A stretch of 64,000 nucleotides of DNA from Cyclobacteriaceae bacterium (GTDB taxonomy: Bacteria; Bacteroidota; Bacteroidia; Cytophagales; Cyclobacteriaceae), in NCBI GenBank assembly GCA_028285685.1, contig JANQOR010000006.1, positions 53,437 through 117,436 of the forward strand, written 5' to 3'. Shown piece by piece: positions 42,256 through 51,227 of the stretch (positions are counted from its first letter, which is position 1; every line of letters begins with the position of its first letter). The position numbers were made by a program, and so were the translations under genes. A model generated the notes under the pieces. The model was not told the DNA's origin, did no database searches, and saw only the letters and a list, made by a program, of their open reading frames with translations.

Positions 42256-44646
42256 ATGCTTCGAAACCTTTTCCTCACTTCGCTCAGATCTTTGTTGAAA
42301 AACAAAAGCACGTTTCTATTGAACATGGTGGCACTTACCATTGGCATTTCCGGATGTATTATGGCCTATTTGCACATCACGTACGAAACCAGTTACGACC
42401 GATTCCATTCCAATGAATCCAGGATTTATCGGGTAGTAACCGGGGATGTTGCCAACCAAAATGGCTGGGTGAAGGTCTCCACACCCATTCCTCCAAAACT
42501 AAAAGCCGAACTACCAGAGGTAGTCTCTTACGCGCGTTTAACGAAGTTTAGTTACAATGAGAAAATTGCAGTAGAGTACGATGAAGCAGTGTTTAACGAG
42601 GAAAACTTCTTTCTGGCGGATCCATCTCTATTCTCAATTTTTGACATGAAAACGGTTAAGGGTCGGATTGATGATGATCCAGCTGGAAACCTGGCCTTCC
42701 TCTCAGAAGAGATGGCAACAAAGTACTTTCAAAAGGAAGACCCAATTGGGAAAGTCATACGGGTGGATGGTCGCATGGATTTCCAGGTGGCTGGAGTATT
42801 TGAAAATCTCCCTACCAATAGTCACTTTGATATTGACTTTGTTGTTCCTTTCGAAAATCTGCCTGCTGCTAAGCCTGGCTCTAGTCTCACAGCAGGTTGG
42901 GGAATGTTCAATTACTTTGCTTACGTTCTACTAGAAGAAGGGACTGATCCTATTCTGGCGGAGGAAAAAATGAAGGCAATCACGGCAGAATATGGGGACA
43001 ATCAATCTATGCAATTTGAGGAACTTGCTTTTCAGGCGTTGAGAGATATTCATTTTCAACCGAACAGAGGAAATCTAAAAGCTTCTTACAACTCCCGATA
43101 CCTGGTGATCTACAGTTCAGTGGCTGTGGCAATTTTGTTGATCTCCTTCATCAACTTTATAAATCTTAGCGTTGCCAGTTCCACCAGGAGAATAAAGGAA
43201 GTTGGTGTCCGAAAAGTATTAGGTGCCTCCAAGTCACAGTTGGTTTCGCAGTTCGTTTCCGAAAGCATTATTACCACCACCATTGCTTCAATTCTTGCTT
43301 TGCTCATATCTGACCTAGCACTTCCAACCATTAATAATATCATCCAATCGGATATGACGGTGAATATTGGAGATCCTATTCTAATTGCCGGGATTGTCGG
43401 ATTGATTGCAGCAATCGCGCTTTTCTCAGGACTGTACATTGCACTTTATATCCTCTCATTTAATCCTGTCAATGCCGTAAAAGGGGTGGTGAAAATCGGA
43501 AACAAAGGGAAAAGATTCAAAGAGTCACTCATGACCGTTCAGTTTGCTGTGTCCTGCATCTTAATTCTAGCGTCAGTCTTCATTTACCGTCAACTTAATT
43601 TTTTAAAGAGTCATGATATCGGACTCGATCAACAGGGCATTGTAACTCTACAGTTGTTTGATCAGGAATCGCAGGAAAAGGTTGAATTGCTGATTCCGGA
43701 ACTCGAAAAAGTTGCCGGTATTCAAAAAGTATCAGGCTCCAGGTTTACTCCGGGTGTGGCTAACTGGCGGCATACCATGCTATTGGAGGGATTCACGGAT
43801 GAGCAGGCAGAAGAAATAAGTTGGAATTTGATCTCTGTAGACAAAAATTTTGTCGAAACATTCGGTATAGAGCTCAGAGAAGGTGATATCGATGAGATCA
43901 AGGCACTCTCTACAGGTCAACGATACACTTATATTGTCAATCAAGCGGCGGTGAGGGAGGCTGGATGGGGAACCGGACTAGGAAAAAACATATCTCCTTT
44001 TGGTCGCAGTGGATACCAGCCTATCGCTGGTGTCGCCGAGGACTTTAACTACAAATCACTGCATATTGCTGTGGAGCCTTGTGTCCTTGTCATTTCCGAC
44101 CAGGACAAATACAGCCAGGTGTCCATCAAGTACAGCTCAGAAGATCCACTTGGTTTGCTTTCTGATGTTGAGACAAAATTCGCAGAGGTAATGCCAACCA
44201 CTCCATTTGAGTATGCATTTACTGATGATCAATTCAATAGTCTTTACAAAGTAGAAAATCAAACCAGTCAACTCATTGGTATGCTAACAACGATCGCTAT
44301 CATTCTTGCTTTGCTTGGTGTATATGCGCTACTCAGTTTTACAATCAAAGAGCGAACAAAAGAGATCGCCATCAGGAAAGTGCTTGGAATAAAAATGAAA
44401 GGCACCTTGTTCCTTCTCTCAGGAAATTACATACGGCTATTGATCATAGGAAATGTGATTGGAATTCCAATCACCTGGTATATCATGAACGGTTGGTTGC
44501 AAAACTTTAGTTACCAAATATCATTGGGTTTTGTAACATTCATTGGTGTAGCCATCGCTACTTTCCTTTTGATATTGATCGTGGTTGGATTCAAAGTGGT
44601 ACAAATTGAGAACATCAACCCTACTGATGCATTGCACTATGAGTAA
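42256..44646 (+). CDS. FtsX/MacB-like ABC transporter permease
   Basis: A 796-residue permease with duplicated FtsX domains. TM1 (about 20-40, FLLNMVALTIGISGCIMAYL) is followed by a MacB periplasmic core (ITYETSYDRFHSNESRIYRVV). TM2-4 begin at about 285, with the coupling motif STRRIKEVGVRKVLGASKSQ. The second half has its own core, then FTIKERTKEIAIRKVLGIKM and two last TM helices. Unlike the permease at 8977 it lacks the N-terminal prefix domain and no PadR gene is next to it. The ATPase partner must be elsewhere. Divergent from the hydrolase-kinase operon. Function is likely export or envelope signalling, substrate unknown. Confidence 0.88.
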   Translation: MLRNLFLTSLRSLLKNKSTFLLNMVALTIGISGCIMAYLHITYETSYDRFHSNESRIYRVVTGDVANQNGWVKVSTPIPPKLKAELPEVVSYARLTKFSYNEKIAVEYDEAVFNEENFFLADPSLFSIFDMKTVKGRIDDDPAGNLAFLSEEMATKYFQKEDPIGKVIRVDGRMDFQVAGVFENLPTNSHFDIDFVVPFENLPAAKPGSSLTAGWGMFNYFAYVLLEEGTDPILAEEKMKAITAEYGDNQSMQFEELAFQALRDIHFQPNRGNLKASYNSRYLVIYSSVAVAILLISFINFINLSVASSTRRIKEVGVRKVLGASKSQLVSQFVSESIITTTIASILALLISDLALPTINNIIQSDMTVNIGDPILIAGIVGLIAAIALFSGLYIALYILSFNPVNAVKGVVKIGNKGKRFKESLMTVQFAVSCILILASVFIYRQLNFLKSHDIGLDQQGIVTLQLFDQESQEKVELLIPELEKVAGIQKVSGSRFTPGVANWRHTMLLEGFTDEQAEEISWNLISVDKNFVETFGIELREGDIDEIKALSTGQRYTYIVNQAAVREAGWGTGLGKNISPFGRSGYQPIAGVAEDFNYKSLHIAVEPCVLVISDQDKYSQVSIKYSSEDPLGLLSDVETKFAEVMPTTPFEYAFTDDQFNSLYKVENQTSQLIGMLTTIAIILALLGVYALLSFTIKERTKEIAIRKVLGIKMKGTLFLLSGNYIRLLIIGNVIGIPITWYIMNGWLQNFSYQISLGFVTFIGVAIATFLLILIVVGFKVVQIENINPTDALHYE

Positions 44647-44658
44647 GAATTTTATTTA

Positions 44659-44689
44659 GTGCTCCTTAGCTGCGGACCAGACGGAGCAC
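44659..44689. terminator. Inverted repeat after the permease gene
   Basis: GTGCTCC (44659-44665) and GGAGCAC (44683-44689) can pair around a 17-base loop, 12 bases after the permease stop. The A-run follows rather than precedes the stem on the + strand, so it is not a standard + strand terminator. Role uncertain. Confidence 0.3.
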
Positions 44690-44749
44690 AAAAAAGTACA
44701 AGATAAGGATTGATAGATATTATATCTTTATGGTATAACCTATCTACTC

Positions 44750-46201
44750 ATGAAAAGAATATCAGTTCTATTCCTTGCAGCTATTTTACTTCAATGCGCC
44801 CCCAAGGAATCCTCGATTTCCTTGTCCGACGAGATCAGACAAATAGAAAATGGGTTAGCAGAAGTGATCCAGGTCAAAGGAGAATCCCCTACGACCTTTT
44901 CGATTGAGGAACAAATGAAGAAGTTCAATGTTCCAGGTTTGAGTATTGCGGTAGTCAGGGAAGGAAAATTGAGATGGGCTAAGGGATATGGTATTGCAAA
45001 TTCAGAAACCGGTACCAAGGTAAATGAACGTACCTTGTTTCAGGCAGGATCTATAAGTAAGCCCGTTGCTGCTCTTGCAGCGTTGAAGCTTTGGGAAGAG
45101 GGTAAAGTGGATCTGGACACCGATGTCAACACTTATCTAACAGGTTGGAAAGTTGAAGAAAACAAGTTTACAGAACAAGCAGATGTCACACTGCGTCTCT
45201 TGCTCACCCACTCCGCCGGAATGACCGTTCATGGTTTTCCTGGCTACAAGCAGGAGGCTTCCTTTCCTGACATTGAAACTGTTCTAAATGGCGAAGGAAA
45301 CACCGGAAGGATCTATACCGACACCATTCCAGGAGCAATATGGAGATATTCAGGTGGAGGGTACACCATCATGGAAAAGGTAGTGGAGGACGTAAGTGGG
45401 ATGCCACTTGAAGTTTATATGAAGAACAACATTTTCCCTCTTCTGGAGATGCAGAGAAGCACGTACAATCAACCTTTGACGGAAGAATTCCTGGATAATT
45501 TCAGTGCAGCCTACGACTGGGAGGGCAATTTGATTTCTGGTCTGTATCACAACTATCCTGAACAAGCGGCTGCTGGCTTGTGGACTACTCCTTCTGATCT
45601 AGCTAAGTACTGTATTCAAATTCAAAATATCTACAACGGACAGGCTGACGGAGTTCTAAACAGGGAAACCGTTGAGGCCATGCTCACAAAGCACAAAAAT
45701 GATTGGGGATTAGGTCCAAGTTTAGAGGGCGAAGGAAATTCTCTGCGATTTGGGCACGGAGGCAAAAATGCTGGTTTCACGAATGATATGGAGGCCTACG
45801 CAAAAAAAGGCGATGCAGCAATTGTCATGACCAACGCCGATCAAGGAGGAGCACTTATGAGGCAAATAATGCTCTCAATCAGCAACTACTATGATCTGGA
45901 TATTATGAAACCTGAAGTCATTGAAGTAGTGACTCTGGATGAAGCGGCTCTTCAACGATTCGCTGGCAAGTATCAACTGGATCAAGATGATAGCAGTGAG
46001 CCCTACTTCGTCAACGTTTCGGCGGAGGGAAATACACTGGTGGTCGATGATCTGGAAGATGGTGACCAGTACATCTTAAGGCCAACAGGAGAATTATCAT
46101 TTAAGGACACTAGTAGTGGAGATGAGATGGAGTTTAAAGAGGATGGTTCCACACTAGAGTTCGTTTGGAATAACAGGTTTCGCTTGGTTAAGGTGGAGTA
46201 G
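44750..46201 (+). CDS. Serine hydrolase lipoprotein, beta-lactamase class C-like
   Basis: A 483-residue protein. The N-terminus LFLAAILLQCAPKESS suggests a lipoprotein with Cys16 lipidated. The catalytic SxxK is S101-I-S-K104 in LFQAGSISKPVAAL. The second motif reads IWRYSGGGYTIMEKVV (Tyr of the YxN-type motif, with Gly in place of Asn, common in esterase-like members). The third is FGHGGKNAGF (HxG). A C-terminal lipocalin-like domain (about 395-483, LQRFAGKYQLDQDDSSEPYF, then FKDTSSGDEMEFKEDG) follows. Such proteins are D-peptidases or esterases more often than true beta-lactamases. Stand-alone gene. Confidence 0.88.
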   Translation: MKRISVLFLAAILLQCAPKESSISLSDEIRQIENGLAEVIQVKGESPTTFSIEEQMKKFNVPGLSIAVVREGKLRWAKGYGIANSETGTKVNERTLFQAGSISKPVAALAALKLWEEGKVDLDTDVNTYLTGWKVEENKFTEQADVTLRLLLTHSAGMTVHGFPGYKQEASFPDIETVLNGEGNTGRIYTDTIPGAIWRYSGGGYTIMEKVVEDVSGMPLEVYMKNNIFPLLEMQRSTYNQPLTEEFLDNFSAAYDWEGNLISGLYHNYPEQAAAGLWTTPSDLAKYCIQIQNIYNGQADGVLNRETVEAMLTKHKNDWGLGPSLEGEGNSLRFGHGGKNAGFTNDMEAYAKKGDAAIVMTNADQGGALMRQIMLSISNYYDLDIMKPEVIEVVTLDEAALQRFAGKYQLDQDDSSEPYFVNVSAEGNTLVVDDLEDGDQYILRPTGELSFKDTSSGDEMEFKEDGSTLEFVWNNRFRLVKVE

Positions 46202-46207
46202 AGTACC

Positions 46208-46879
46208 TTAAAAGAATCCCAAGAATATTATCACCGCAGCGATGACGTCTATTGTAGCGTGAACCAGGATAACCACCCACAAATTCCGATCAAATCTCAC
46301 ATACAGCAATCCTAGTATTAAACCGATCACTCCTGAGGAGAGTATCCCAACAATTCCCTGATAACTGTGAGCTAGTCCGAAAACCCCAGCAGAAAGTAAA
46401 ACAGCTAATATTGTTCCTGCCTCTTTCCCTCCAATTAAATCATTCAATCTATCTAATAGAAACCCTCTATAAATCATTTCCTCTCCTATTCCAGCATAGA
46501 GGAGTGATGCTCCAATGGCAGCAAATAACATTGCAATGTTTCCTTCGATCCGTTCGAAAAAGCTTCTATCGAATTCCTCTCCTGTGAGAAACTCGAGTCC
46601 GGGAATAAGTACCAGAAAACCTATAAATCCCAGAGCTGCACCCATCAACAGACTTTGAGCTAGGTATTTCTTCTTAAATGTATGTTTGGTTAAGCCTACC
46701 TCTCGCCAATTCTTACGATGAACTCTGGTGGGAATAAAGAAACTTAGGGAAATAATACCTATTAGCAAGGGGTTTCCTAAGGGGATGGGTGAAGGTGCAT
46801 AACCGGCAAATCTCCAGGCAATCATAAAAGATATCTCGATCAACAAAACAATCTTCGCCGCAGTTTTGATTTGATTCAT
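46208..46879 (-). CDS. CPBP-family intramembrane metalloprotease
   Basis: A 223-residue inner-membrane protein with six to eight hydrophobic segments. The family motifs are all present: EEMIYRGFLLDRL (EExxxR), FGLAHSYQG (FxxxH) and VHATID (HxxxB). CPBP/Abi proteins include prenyl-protein proteases and bacteriocin self-immunity factors. No bacteriocin gene is nearby. The start is preceded by a small inverted repeat, TTTTAGC-T-GCTAAAA (46886-46900), which may be an operator. It lies 65 bases downstream of the AraC regulator on the same strand and converges on the serine hydrolase gene. Confidence 0.88.
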   Translation of the reverse strand: MNQIKTAAKIVLLIEISFMIAWRFAGYAPSPIPLGNPLLIGIISLSFFIPTRVHRKNWREVGLTKHTFKKKYLAQSLLMGAALGFIGFLVLIPGLEFLTGEEFDRSFFERIEGNIAMLFAAIGASLLYAGIGEEMIYRGFLLDRLNDLIGGKEAGTILAVLLSAGVFGLAHSYQGIVGILSSGVIGLILGLLYVRFDRNLWVVILVHATIDVIAAVIIFLGFF

Positions 46880-46885
46880 ATCGAC

Positions 46886-46900
46886 TTTTAGCTGCTAAAA
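46886..46900. promoter_or_regulatory. Short inverted repeat before the CPBP gene
   Basis: TTTTAGC (46886-46892) and GCTAAAA (46894-46900) are perfect seven-base arms around one base. It lies seven bases upstream of the CPBP start codon. The near-gapless dyad suits a dimeric regulator or may only be chance. Confidence 0.3.
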
Positions 46901-46944
46901 TCAACAGGTGTTGCTTTACTTTCATCCAGACGTATACTATTGGA

Positions 46945-48054
46945 CTAGTCGACTTGAAGTTTTTGTTTCCTGAAATCTTTTGGGCTTTGTTGAAGCTTCT
47001 CTTTAAAAATCGAGTTGAAACTTGATTTGGACTTAAATCCCGCCTCCAAAGCAATTCCGAGTATAGAGTATTTGTCGAATTGGGGATCTTGTAACATCAT
47101 TTGTGTCTCCCTTAGACGGTACTCATTCAGCAATTGATTGAAGTTCATTTTGTAATATTCATTTATTATGCGGGAAAGTACATTAGGCCTGAGCTCCACC
47201 CTCTTTGCGAATTCCGAAAGAGTCATTTCAGGCAACTTGTAAACCTTCTCTCTGGTTAGGAGCAACTCAATTCTTGCAATAAGATCCTGGAATTGTCCAG
47301 CTGGTATTTCTGTATTACGATATTTAACGAAGGTCGAAAGATCTCTGAAGGTCTGACTGGCAGTTCGATGGAACACCTCAGGGCTTCTCAAACTGGTGTA
47401 TCCGAGAGAAAAAATAAGAAGAGTCATGATGACCCAAACCGGAACTGCTAACCAAACCAGGCTCACTTTGCCCTGCCAAAGTACGATCAAGCTCAAAATC
47501 ACCAGTGCACTGACACAGATTATTAGAGAAGTGGCTACCAAAAAAGAAATCCAGGTGATTTTAACTGAAGCATACCCGGATATCTTTTTATATCTCTGAA
47601 GCTCTCGATAAGAAAGTGAGATGTAGAGGAGCAAATGGATGACACCTGAAAGGTTCAACACGATGTTATTGATTAGGGGATCTCTCGTAAAAAAAGAGGT
47701 AGACCAGCCCATGCCCTCAAACAGATAACTGATCAAGAGTATCACCGTAACCAGGGCAAAGGGTATAGCATGATAAGCAATGGATCGTAAGCTCGGTTTT
47801 GAAGTTGTAATGGTCCTGGCATACAGATAAAGCGTAAAGCCGCTGAAAAGAAAAGGCAGACTAATAAAAGTTGGTAGTTGAAATCCTCCTTCTACTACTT
47901 TGAATGCATTTTCGAGCAGAATAACCGAAAATGAAAAGATATAAAATGACAAAAATTCATTTCCTGTATCACTCCTTACAGATCTGAAAAGAATGATAGA
48001 TTGGATGATGCCATGGATACCGCAGATCAATAAGTAAAATTCTAAAACTTTCAA
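46945..48054 (-). CDS. AraC-family regulator with N-terminal multi-TM domain
   Basis: A 369-residue protein. Residues 1-225 hold seven hydrophobic segments (LLICGIHGIIQSIILF, TFISLPFLFSGFTLYLY, FALVTVILLISYLF and others). The C-terminal ~110 residues are a double helix-turn-helix AraC domain: EMTLSEFAKRVELRPNVLSRIINEYYKMNF and FDKYSILGIALEAGFKSKSSF, ending KEKLQQSPKDFRKQK. Membrane-anchored AraC proteins of this type are common in Bacteroidota. The only available start is TTG 48054, since an in-frame stop lies three codons upstream and no ATG is near. The ftsZ terminator precedes its promoter region. Confidence 0.88.
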   Translation of the reverse strand: MKVLEFYLLICGIHGIIQSIILFRSVRSDTGNEFLSFYIFSFSVILLENAFKVVEGGFQLPTFISLPFLFSGFTLYLYARTITTSKPSLRSIAYHAIPFALVTVILLISYLFEGMGWSTSFFTRDPLINNIVLNLSGVIHLLLYISLSYRELQRYKKISGYASVKITWISFLVATSLIICVSALVILSLIVLWQGKVSLVWLAVPVWVIMTLLIFSLGYTSLRSPEVFHRTASQTFRDLSTFVKYRNTEIPAGQFQDLIARIELLLTREKVYKLPEMTLSEFAKRVELRPNVLSRIINEYYKMNFNQLLNEYRLRETQMMLQDPQFDKYSILGIALEAGFKSKSSFNSIFKEKLQQSPKDFRKQKLQVD

Positions 48055-48126
48055 ATGGTATCAATTTTGCCTGACCGAAGAACCTCAACCTTTAACAAAG
48101 GAAGCAAATGATTTGCAATGAATATT

Positions 48127-48154
48127 AAAAAAAGTCCCGACCTTAGCCGGGACT
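48127..48154 (-). terminator. Intrinsic terminator of the dcw cluster
   Basis: On the minus strand AGTCCCG..CGGGACT (48154-48133) forms a GC-rich stem with a short loop and is followed by seven T residues (48133-48127). It lies about 130 bases after the ftsZ stop and should end the dcw transcript before the AraC gene. Confidence 0.9.
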
Positions 48155-48281
48155 CATTCTTGGCAGAATACCGGATACTGTCCGGCACAGTATGACTAAC
48201 ACCTAGTCAATTTTATTAAAATGTAGCTACTGAAGACCCTGAAATAAATGCAGGGTAACTTCTAGTATTGCATTCTCTGAA
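48155..48281 (-). other. Structured 3' UTR of ftsZ
   Basis: Between the ftsZ stop and the terminator are three more perfect inverted repeats: ACCCTG/CAGGGT (48236-48256), GACTA/TAGTC (48194-48208) and ATACTGT/ACAGTAT (48175-48193). Together with the terminator they give four hairpins in about 150 bases. No reading frame is evident. This could be an RNA stability element or the source of a 3'-derived small RNA. Confidence 0.45.
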
Positions 48282-49835
48282 CTAGTCGACATTATCATGA
48301 AGGAATTTGTTGTTTCCCAAAATCTGATTGTCTTCTGTCAGGTTAAACTTCGAGATATTGTTTTCTGATGAATGAGGCGCATCCTTTAACTTGATTTTCT
48401 TGCGCTCATATGCAGGAACATCCAAGCGCTCCTTGAATTCCTCCGTCGGCATTTCATATTTTTTCCCTTCGAACTCCGCTTCTCTCTTTTCCCGATCAGA
48501 AGCCAGCTCCTGCTTCTTCGACGGGGACACTTGATTGAAAACGTCAGCTATCTCAACTTCCTCCTCGACGACTTCTTCATTCGTCTCTTCCTCTTCCTTG
48601 AACTTGTCAGTGAAATCGAATTCAAATTCATGCTCCGTGGTCTCCTGCCGATCTTCCTCTTCCACTTCACGCTTGATCTCTTTCTTCAACCAACCAAACT
48701 CATAGGAAACGTCGTCTGTTTCCTCTTCCTCCTCTTCTTTAAAGATCAGGTCTTCAGTAGGTTGCTCTCGTTTTTCATCAAAGAGCTCTATCTGCTTATC
48801 AGATTCTAAGTCGAATAGTTTCGTGTCATCGTTTTTGTTGACGTATTCTCCGGCAGCACTTACTTCTCCAAATCCTGTGGCAATCACCGTTACACGGATG
48901 TGTTCACCCAAATTACTGTCAACACCGTGACCGAAGATTACCTCCGCATTGTCACCGGCGTACTCCTGGATGTAGTCTGTGATGTCGGTCAGTTCGTCCA
49001 TTTGTAGCTCAGCTTCCTCTCCCGAAATGATGGACAGCAAAATTTTCTCTGCGCCAAAAATGTTCTGTTGATTCAGAAGAGGGGAGTTCAACGCCTCCTC
49101 CGCGGCTCTGCGAGCTCGATTTTCGCCGAGGGTTTTTGCTGATCCCATCACCGCAGGCCCGGCATTTTTCATAACCGTTTTTACATCCTCAAAGTCCACA
49201 TTCACGTAGCCTGGGACAGTGATAATTTCAGCAATACCTTTTGCTGCGGTTGTCAACACATTGTCTGCTTCGCCGAACGCATCACGGATAGAGAGATTAC
49301 CATATACCTCTCTTAACTTATCATTCATAATCACAAGAACCGTATCACAGTACTTTTTGAGCTCCTGGATACCCTCATTAGCCGCTTCCATCTTTTTCTT
49401 ACCTTCGAAAGCAAATGGAGCTGTGACAATTCCAACAGTCAGAATGTCCAATTCTTTCGATACCTGTGCAATGACAGGTGCAGCACCCGTTCCAGTACCG
49501 CCACCCATCCCGGCTGTGATAAACACCATTTTTGTGTCCTGCGATAGAAGATCCCGAATTTCTTCCTTGCTCTCGATAGCAGCGCTTCGACCCTTGTCTG
49601 GGTTTGCTCCTGCTCCTAAACCGCTCGTCAGATTGATTCCAATCTGCAGCTTGTTAGGAACAGCACTACTCTCGAGTGCCTGGCTATCTGTGTTGCAAAC
49701 CACAAATTCCACGTCCTTGATTCCAAGACTGTGCATGTGGTTGACTGCATTACTGCCTCCTCCACCAACACCCACTACTTTAATAATGGACTTATGGTGT
49801 GAGGGTAAATCAAATTGATACATGTTTTCTGCCAT
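48282..49835 (-). CDS. ftsZ: Cell division GTPase FtsZ
   Basis: A 517-residue tubulin homologue that forms the Z-ring at midcell. The nucleotide-binding part has VVGVGGGGSNAVNHM (about 20-34) and the signature GGGTGTG (111-117). The T7 synergy loop region is at NVDFEDVKTVMKNAG. The globular core ends near 320. A long, strongly acidic linker (about 340-470, runs of Glu) follows. The FtsA-binding-like peptide LDVPAYERKKIKL begins at about 471, and unlike in E. coli it is not terminal: another 34 residues follow, ending FLHDNVD. This tail is typical of Bacteroidota. Last gene of the dcw cluster, 82 bases after ftsA. The gap is a degenerate heptamer array. Confidence 0.98.
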   Translation of the reverse strand: MAENMYQFDLPSHHKSIIKVVGVGGGGSNAVNHMHSLGIKDVEFVVCNTDSQALESSAVPNKLQIGINLTSGLGAGANPDKGRSAAIESKEEIRDLLSQDTKMVFITAGMGGGTGTGAAPVIAQVSKELDILTVGIVTAPFAFEGKKKMEAANEGIQELKKYCDTVLVIMNDKLREVYGNLSIRDAFGEADNVLTTAAKGIAEIITVPGYVNVDFEDVKTVMKNAGPAVMGSAKTLGENRARRAAEEALNSPLLNQQNIFGAEKILLSIISGEEAELQMDELTDITDYIQEYAGDNAEVIFGHGVDSNLGEHIRVTVIATGFGEVSAAGEYVNKNDDTKLFDLESDKQIELFDEKREQPTEDLIFKEEEEEETDDVSYEFGWLKKEIKREVEEEDRQETTEHEFEFDFTDKFKEEEETNEEVVEEEVEIADVFNQVSPSKKQELASDREKREAEFEGKKYEMPTEEFKERLDVPAYERKKIKLKDAPHSSENNISKFNLTEDNQILGNNKFLHDNVD

Positions 49836-49917
49836 AATAGTATAGTTTAAAGCTGAAAGCTGTAAAGTCTAAAGCTTCAAATGACTCGACTTGAGGCTAA
49901 GACTTCTCACCTTTAGC
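49836..49917. repeat. Degenerate heptanucleotide array between ftsA and ftsZ
   Basis: On the + strand the gap reads TAAAGCT, GAAAGCT, GTAAAGTC, TAAAGCT, then TCAAATG, ACTCGACT, TGAGGCT, AAGACTT. The unit is about seven bases with consensus NAAAGCT and some eight-base steps. It fills almost the whole gap upstream of ftsZ. Similar seven-base arrays lie at 58574 and 62532. Confidence 0.55.
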
Positions 49918-51207
49918 TCAGTTTATTTTATCATCAAAATCATCGATCAGCAGGCCTTTGGTTTTTTCCAAAATGTTGCTGAAAAATTTATTGCCTTGTT
50001 TTTGCTTTTTACGTTCTCCAAGGCCCGATTTCTCTATTTCATATCGTTCCTCTCTCATATCCAGTGCCTTGAATCCCGAAAGCACCAATCCCACCGAAGT
50101 GGCATACATTGGGCTCTTCGCCGCATCTACCTTACTCTTTCCAAGATGCTCGTTAGGATAGCCTACCCTGGTATCCAATCCAGTCATATATTCGAATAGC
50201 TGGCTCAGATTGGTAAGTTGAGAGCCACCACCTGTTACCACAATCCCGGCCGCTAACTTTTTATGATATCCGGAAGTAATGATCTCCGTATGCACCAATT
50301 CAATAATTTCCTGCATCCTAGCCTCTATGATATGAGCCAGGTTTTTGATGGAGATTTCTTTGGGAGGACGATTTCTTAATCCAGGAATAGATACGATCTC
50401 ATTCGGGCTTGCTTCTTCTGCGATCGCTTTCCCAAATTTCGTTTTTAGTAATTCAGCCTGGTGTTCCATCACCATGCAGCCCTGTTTAATATCAGAGGTA
50501 ATTATGTTACCTCCGAACGGAATTACCGAAGTATGTCGTATGATATTGTCATAGAAAACTGCCACATCCGTGGTGCCACCACCAATATCTACCAGACAAA
50601 CACCGGCTTCTTTTTCTTCATCACTTAGAACAGACAGACTGGAAGCAAGTGGCTCAAGTATAAGGTTCTCGATTTCCAGGCCTGCTTTTTTCACACACTT
50701 GTTAATATTATTAATTGCGTTTGTCTGTGCAGTGATGATGTGGAAATCAGCTTCGAGCTTAACACCGGTCATCCCCACAGGATCCATAATTCCCTCTTCG
50801 TAGTCCACGATGTAGTCCTGAGGCATCACGTGTATGATCTCGCTACCTGGAGGCGTAACGATTCGATGCATATCACTGGTAAGCCTACTTAAGTCTTCAA
50901 TGGTGATCTCCTCATCAGTCTCCCTGGTGATCGACCCATGATGAACTGCGCTTTTGATGTGCTGACCTGCTATTCCAACATTCACAATTCGGATATCAAT
51001 CCCCGACTGATCACTCGCTTCAGCCATAGCCTTTGATATCGCGCGGACCGTTTTATCAATATTGGTCACTATGCCGCGAATGACGCCATCAGAGACCGCT
51101 TTACCCATCCCGAGTATTTCAAGTTTCCCGAACTCATTTTTCTTACCGACAATGGCGCAGATCTTTGTCGTGCCAATGTCGAGTCCTACAATGATTTTAT
51201 CCTCCAT
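49918..51207 (-). CDS. ftsA: Cell division protein FtsA
   Basis: A 429-residue actin-like ATPase that links FtsZ to the membrane. Motifs: GLDIGTTKICAIVGKKNEFG (phosphate 1), the 1C domain insert at about 85-160, VCLVDIGGGTTDVAVFYD (phosphate 2) and AGIVVTGGGSQLTNLSQLFE (adenosine). The C-terminus LLIDDFDDKIN is preceded by KKQKQGNKFFSNILEKTKG, an amphipathic helix expected to bind the inner membrane. 20 bases after ftsQ, 82 before ftsZ. Confidence 0.97.
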   Translation of the reverse strand: MEDKIIVGLDIGTTKICAIVGKKNEFGKLEILGMGKAVSDGVIRGIVTNIDKTVRAISKAMAEASDQSGIDIRIVNVGIAGQHIKSAVHHGSITRETDEEITIEDLSRLTSDMHRIVTPPGSEIIHVMPQDYIVDYEEGIMDPVGMTGVKLEADFHIITAQTNAINNINKCVKKAGLEIENLILEPLASSLSVLSDEEKEAGVCLVDIGGGTTDVAVFYDNIIRHTSVIPFGGNIITSDIKQGCMVMEHQAELLKTKFGKAIAEEASPNEIVSIPGLRNRPPKEISIKNLAHIIEARMQEIIELVHTEIITSGYHKKLAAGIVVTGGGSQLTNLSQLFEYMTGLDTRVGYPNEHLGKSKVDAAKSPMYATSVGLVLSGFKALDMREERYEIEKSGLGERKKQKQGNKFFSNILEKTKGLLIDDFDDKIN

Positions 51208-51227
51208 AATTTCTACTATCTAAGTCG

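Noticed and set aside
42150-42416. 88-codon frame overlapping the start of the second permease
   Set aside because: Begins in the promoter region and runs out of frame through the permease signal; not protein-like.
44750-46201. True antibiotic-resistance beta-lactamase
   Set aside because: The motif set (SISK, YSG, HGG) and the C-terminal lipocalin-like domain fit the broad serine hydrolase/esterase group better than AmpC enzymes, which have YxN and KTG.
49219-49818. 199-codon open frame antisense to ftsZ
   Set aside because: It mirrors ftsZ codon structure, has low-complexity Ser/Pro-rich translation and no start context. ftsZ itself is certain.
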